64,000 bases of DNA from JAMZMI01 sp964353015 (GTDB taxonomy: Bacteria > Bacteroidota > Bacteroidia > Cytophagales > Cyclobacteriaceae), in NCBI GenBank assembly GCA_964353015.1, contig CAYGUA010000014.1:1-64000 (forward strand), read 5' to 3'. Positions within the stretch are counted from its first letter, which is position 1; every line of letters starts with the position of its first letter. A model generated the notes under the pieces. The model did not search any database, was not told where the DNA came from, and saw nothing but the letters and a program-made list of their open reading frames with translations. This document shows, piece after piece, positions 60,945 through 64,000 of this stretch. The translations under genes were made by a program, and so were the position numbers.

Positions 60945-63900
60945 TTATTCCTTAGCCACCATCAAAAATGCTCCCCAATAAATTGGGTCTGGATATTCAT
61001 TTCTAATGGTTATCTGTGCTGCATTAAATGCTTCTCTTTTAGATCTGCCAGCCAACCAATATTTATAAAACTCAACCATGAGTTTTTGTGTAACCTCATC
61101 AGAAACCTGAAACAAACTCATCACCAAAGCATCAGCTCCTGCAACCAGAAAAGATCGCTGAAGACCAAATACTCCTTCTCCTTGCTGGATCTCTCCTCTT
61201 CCTGTTTCACAAGCACTCAAGACAACCAGTTCCGTTTTATCAAAATTTAGATTCATGGCTTCATATGCAGTGAGAACTCCATCCGCGATATTATAGTTGT
61301 CCGTAGCTTCTAATAAAACTTCACCACCACCTTCTGTAAGTATTCCAGACCTTTCAAGAGGATTATCGTCTTCAAATAAACCGAAGCTCTTATCTACTTT
61401 CCGCGGTTTATCATCAAAAAAACCATGAGTAGCAATATGGAGTAAAGTGACATTTTTGATCGATTTAATCACGTCCTCAGTGGCGTCTCTGCCTAAATAA
61501 GTATCCACTTGCCAGCCGTTTGATTTCAATAAATCAGATACCATTCCTACTTCAAGTTCAGTACCAGGTAATTGTGGCACTCTTGATGTGGTAAGAGCCC
61601 TTGTCGGATTTTCCATGATGGCATCATCATAGGAGCTTTCCTTATCATAATACTTTGGATTTCCAAACAACATGGCCACCATCGGTTCATTGGCGTTAAG
61701 TTTACGTTCTTGTTTGGCATCTTTCGATCTCGATTCTGGCAATGTTTTGGTGCTATTGACAACACGGACATTTACCTTGTCGATCATATAGCCACCTCCT
61801 TCTACAGCAAGAGACTCAATATTTATTTGGTTGTAAATACCATCTGGAGATAAATAGACCACTGTTTTATTACCAATTACCTGATCAATCTGTTTCCAAT
61901 ACATGTTGTATCCGTTTTCATCACGAACTTTAAACTTGATGCTGTTTCTCAACCGACTGAAATGTCTGGTTTCAAGATCATTCCCATTTTCAAGAACTAT
62001 TAACGTCGGGTTTCGACGTGTTTCCTGAGTAACAATAAGCGCGGCATAAGTAACCTTCTCTTCATTAAACTCTGTATCAAACGTTCTATACCTTACAATT
62101 TCAACAGCCGCTTCGTGTGGCCTTAGCGCGTCCTTTACATCTTTCCATGTGTAAAAATCAGATTCATAAGTACTTGAAAATGTTTCTGATTTTTCACTAA
62201 GTGTTTTTTCTAAAAAGGCGATTTCATCTTTTAGTGCTTTTACATCAACCTGGTTTGATTCCAGATTTTCTGATGATTGGGCAAGCGTATTTGTTAGATA
62301 TTCCTTTTTGGCCATCCAACTCTCAAAATCTTTGATCACGGTGGAGTCGCCACTATTCAAAATAGCATTTCTTGTTTTTATGGATGAATTCAACAACAAA
62401 CCTTTCGTCACAAGCGCAAAGTCATACATGTCACTTATGTACTTTTCTTTCTGGTCCTTATACTGTACCGCTATGGTATTATAGAACTCGAAATCAGGTT
62501 TAATTTTAGACCAGAATCTCGACTTTTCTTCTTCACTTAAAGTTGGAAAATAAACCTTAGTGTAGTTGAGATAAGCGGTAGTGGTAGTCTCGAGTATTTT
62601 CTGGACTTTATCGATCTCCCCATCAATGTAATAGGATTGTGCAAGTTTGCTTTGTGTTTTGAGGTATTCTGGATGTTCTTCACTGAAAATCTTTCTAAAA
62701 AATTTGGATGCTCTTTCATATTCTTTTCGAGCCATTCCAAATCGTTTTTTATAACTGTAAATATCTCCTTTTAGTCTAGAAACTTCTCCGGAGCTAATAT
62801 TCCTATTCCCTAATACATTAGACCATATGGCATCAGCTTGATCCAACATGACCAGTGCTGAATCTAATTCGTTTTTTTCGATATAGATATAAGCCAAATT
62901 CTTAAGGGCTTCAGCATACAGGGGATGCTTATTATCAAAATTCGATTCAACAATGTCTTTGGCTTGTCTAAAATAATTTTCAACATTTTTAATCGAATCC
63001 CCCAAATGAAATCTCAATAATCCAAGATCTGTAAGTGACTCGGCCAACAAAATGTGATCAGGTCTCAACTTGGCTCTGCGTATGTTGTATATCTCTGTAG
63101 CTTCCGCTATTCCCGCTTTGTAGTTCCCTAATTCCAGATATAGGTTAACGAGAATCGTTTGATTGTCAGCATAATACAGGGTGGAATCTCCAAACACCTT
63201 TTTAGTAATTGAAAGTGATTTTCTTATATTTTTTTCTGCTTCCGGAAATTCTCCACGAATCAAAAACATCTGACCAAGTGCATTGTAAGGTTTGATAAGT
63301 CTTCGACTAAAATTCCCGTACATGTCAGTCTTATCGAAGATCACTGTGTTGAGAAGCTCTTCAGTTTCTGAGTAGTTACCAAGACGTGTATTGATTACCG
63401 CCAGGTCTTCAATAGAATTTAAAAGAATAGTCTGGCTTTCGCTACCTAACTTTTTACCAATGGATTTTGATTTGTATAATAGATCCTCTGCTTTATCATA
63501 TCGACCAATAGTCGCATAAAGTGTGGCTGCTGAGTTAAGCGCCTTGATATATTCACCAGACACTTTTTCTCCATCCTTTTTGATGATTTTAAGAGCATCA
63601 TCGACATTTATTTCAGCGTCACGATAATAGCCACCCATGGTTTGCATCTGCGCAAGAGACACGATCTGTGTACCAAGATCCACACCTTCCACATCAGGAT
63701 TGAATCGCATTCCTTCAACTGCATTTGAGTTTAATCTGATACCTTCTTCATATTCTCCTTTGATCAAAAGATATTCATTGAGTCGATTTACCAGATTAGA
63801 ATATTTGGTGTGTGTTTTGGTAAGTTGGTTGAACACATTCCTGTAAGGTCGCTCATCAAGTAACTTGAATGCCTCAATAGGAGTCTCTGTATAAGCCAAG

Positions 63901-64000
63901 AAATATCCGGCACGCTGAATATCATATGCATTTTGAAATAAACCGTGCTTAAATCTCAAATCAATGTTTGATTTTAATAGTGGATAATAACTATCAGCAG
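60945..64000 (-). CDS. TPR-CHAT protease-like protein, 5' truncated at the window edge
   Basis: At least 1,000 residues; the frame continues past the window end without a start codon. The N-terminal ~480 residues are TPR repeats (YDKAEDLLYKSKSIGKKLG, GNYSETEELLNTVI, GEFPEAEKNIRKSLSI, GNYKAGIAEATEIYN and others). A helical linker follows. The C-terminal ~250 residues are a CHAT (caspase HetF-associated with TPRs) domain: the catalytic His in LLHIATHGFFDD (codon at 61434-61436) and the Cys in VVLSACETGRGE (codon at 61209-61211), then GVFGLQRSFLVAGADALVMSLF and SKREAFNAAQI. It is a probable caspase-like protease. No effector or CRISPR-Cas gene is adjacent. Confidence 0.9.
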   Translation of the reverse strand, partial: ADSYYPLLKSNIDLRFKHGLFQNAYDIQRAGYFLAYTETPIEAFKLLDERPYRNVFNQLTKTHTKYSNLVNRLNEYLLIKGEYEEGIRLNSNAVEGMRFNPDVEGVDLGTQIVSLAQMQTMGGYYRDAEINVDDALKIIKKDGEKVSGEYIKALNSAATLYATIGRYDKAEDLLYKSKSIGKKLGSESQTILLNSIEDLAVINTRLGNYSETEELLNTVIFDKTDMYGNFSRRLIKPYNALGQMFLIRGEFPEAEKNIRKSLSITKKVFGDSTLYYADNQTILVNLYLELGNYKAGIAEATEIYNIRRAKLRPDHILLAESLTDLGLLRFHLGDSIKNVENYFRQAKDIVESNFDNKHPLYAEALKNLAYIYIEKNELDSALVMLDQADAIWSNVLGNRNISSGEVSRLKGDIYSYKKRFGMARKEYERASKFFRKIFSEEHPEYLKTQSKLAQSYYIDGEIDKVQKILETTTTAYLNYTKVYFPTLSEEEKSRFWSKIKPDFEFYNTIAVQYKDQKEKYISDMYDFALVTKGLLLNSSIKTRNAILNSGDSTVIKDFESWMAKKEYLTNTLAQSSENLESNQVDVKALKDEIAFLEKTLSEKSETFSSTYESDFYTWKDVKDALRPHEAAVEIVRYRTFDTEFNEEKVTYAALIVTQETRRNPTLIVLENGNDLETRHFSRLRNSIKFKVRDENGYNMYWKQIDQVIGNKTVVYLSPDGIYNQINIESLAVEGGGYMIDKVNVRVVNSTKTLPESRSKDAKQERKLNANEPMVAMLFGNPKYYDKESSYDDAIMENPTRALTTSRVPQLPGTELEVGMVSDLLKSNGWQVDTYLGRDATEDVIKSIKNVTLLHIATHGFFDDKPRKVDKSFGLFEDDNPLERSGILTEGGGEVLLEATDNYNIADGVLTAYEAMNLNFDKTELVVLSACETGRGEIQQGEGVFGLQRSFLVAGADALVMSLFQVSDEVTQKLMVEFYKYWLAGRSKREAFNAAQITIRNEYPDPIYWGAFLMVAKE

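Noticed and set aside
60945..64000. TPR-CHAT as part of a CRISPR-linked (type III-E-like) system
   Set aside because: No CRISPR repeats, Cas genes or gRAMP-like gene are in the window. TPR-CHAT proteins are common outside CRISPR loci.

Overview
The window is a stretch of a Bacteroidota chromosome, most likely a gliding marine member of the Cytophagales. The pointers are type IX secretion (T9SS) C-terminal sorting domains on secreted proteins, the gliding protein GldC, a TonB-dependent receptor with an N-terminal carboxypeptidase-regulatory domain, many short lipoproteins, a DUF3098/ftsX/uppP/truB/ribF cluster, low GC content, and -7 promoter boxes of the Bacteroidota type TAnnTTTG. I see no tRNA, rRNA, insertion sequence, prophage or CRISPR array. 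Both ends cut genes: a subtilisin-like T9SS protease on the left and a TPR-CHAT protein on the right.

Layout. 1-9.9 kb: truncated S8 protease, a second T9SS cargo protein, an EF-hand protein with a DUF4197 lipoprotein, cinA, an E2 acyltransferase and a CDF metal exporter. 9.9-14.2 kb (minus): an operon-like group of a Cys-motif protein, two MbnP-family lipoproteins, an MbnH/MauG-type di-heme enzyme and an outer-membrane barrel, probably for copper handling. 14.5-17.2 kb: YkgJ-type Cys-cluster protein, bicupin lipoprotein, MORN/YwqK protein, DUF4136 lipoprotein. 17.2-21.4 kb (minus): biotin genes bioA, bioD and bioF with a PstS-like lipoprotein between bioD and bioF. 21.4-28.7 kb: LpxR-type lipid A deacylase, quinone oxidoreductase, ArsC-type reductase, the 5-oxoprolinase operon pxpABC, YciI and fasciclin lipoproteins, and a K+ channel. 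28.7-31.6 kb: TonB receptor.

31.7-37.3 kb (minus): a tightly packed eight-gene unit ftsX-DUF3098-uppP-truB-ribF-M48-M48(pseudo-protease)-gldC ending at a strong terminator. 37.3-43.4 kb (minus): an ECF sigma/membrane anti-sigma-like pair, then the ligase-associated DNA-repair genes pdeM and DEXH helicase with two DUF2147 genes between them, then DoxX. 43.5-46.0 kb: DUF1801 protein and an M3 oligopeptidase.

46.0-58.5 kb (plus) is the most informative part: a nine-gene unit ilvE-ilvD-ilvB-ilvN-ilvC-ilvA-thrA-thrB-thrC that can carry aspartate semialdehyde to threonine and on to isoleucine and valine. It is preceded by a 28-codon leader peptide packed with Ile, Val, Leu and Thr codons, an antiterminator pairing and a Rho-independent terminator, which is the complete anatomy of a transcription attenuator. 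58.7-64 kb: a small lipoprotein with its own promoter and terminator, a membrane TPR protein, a nitroreductase, and the TPR-CHAT protein.
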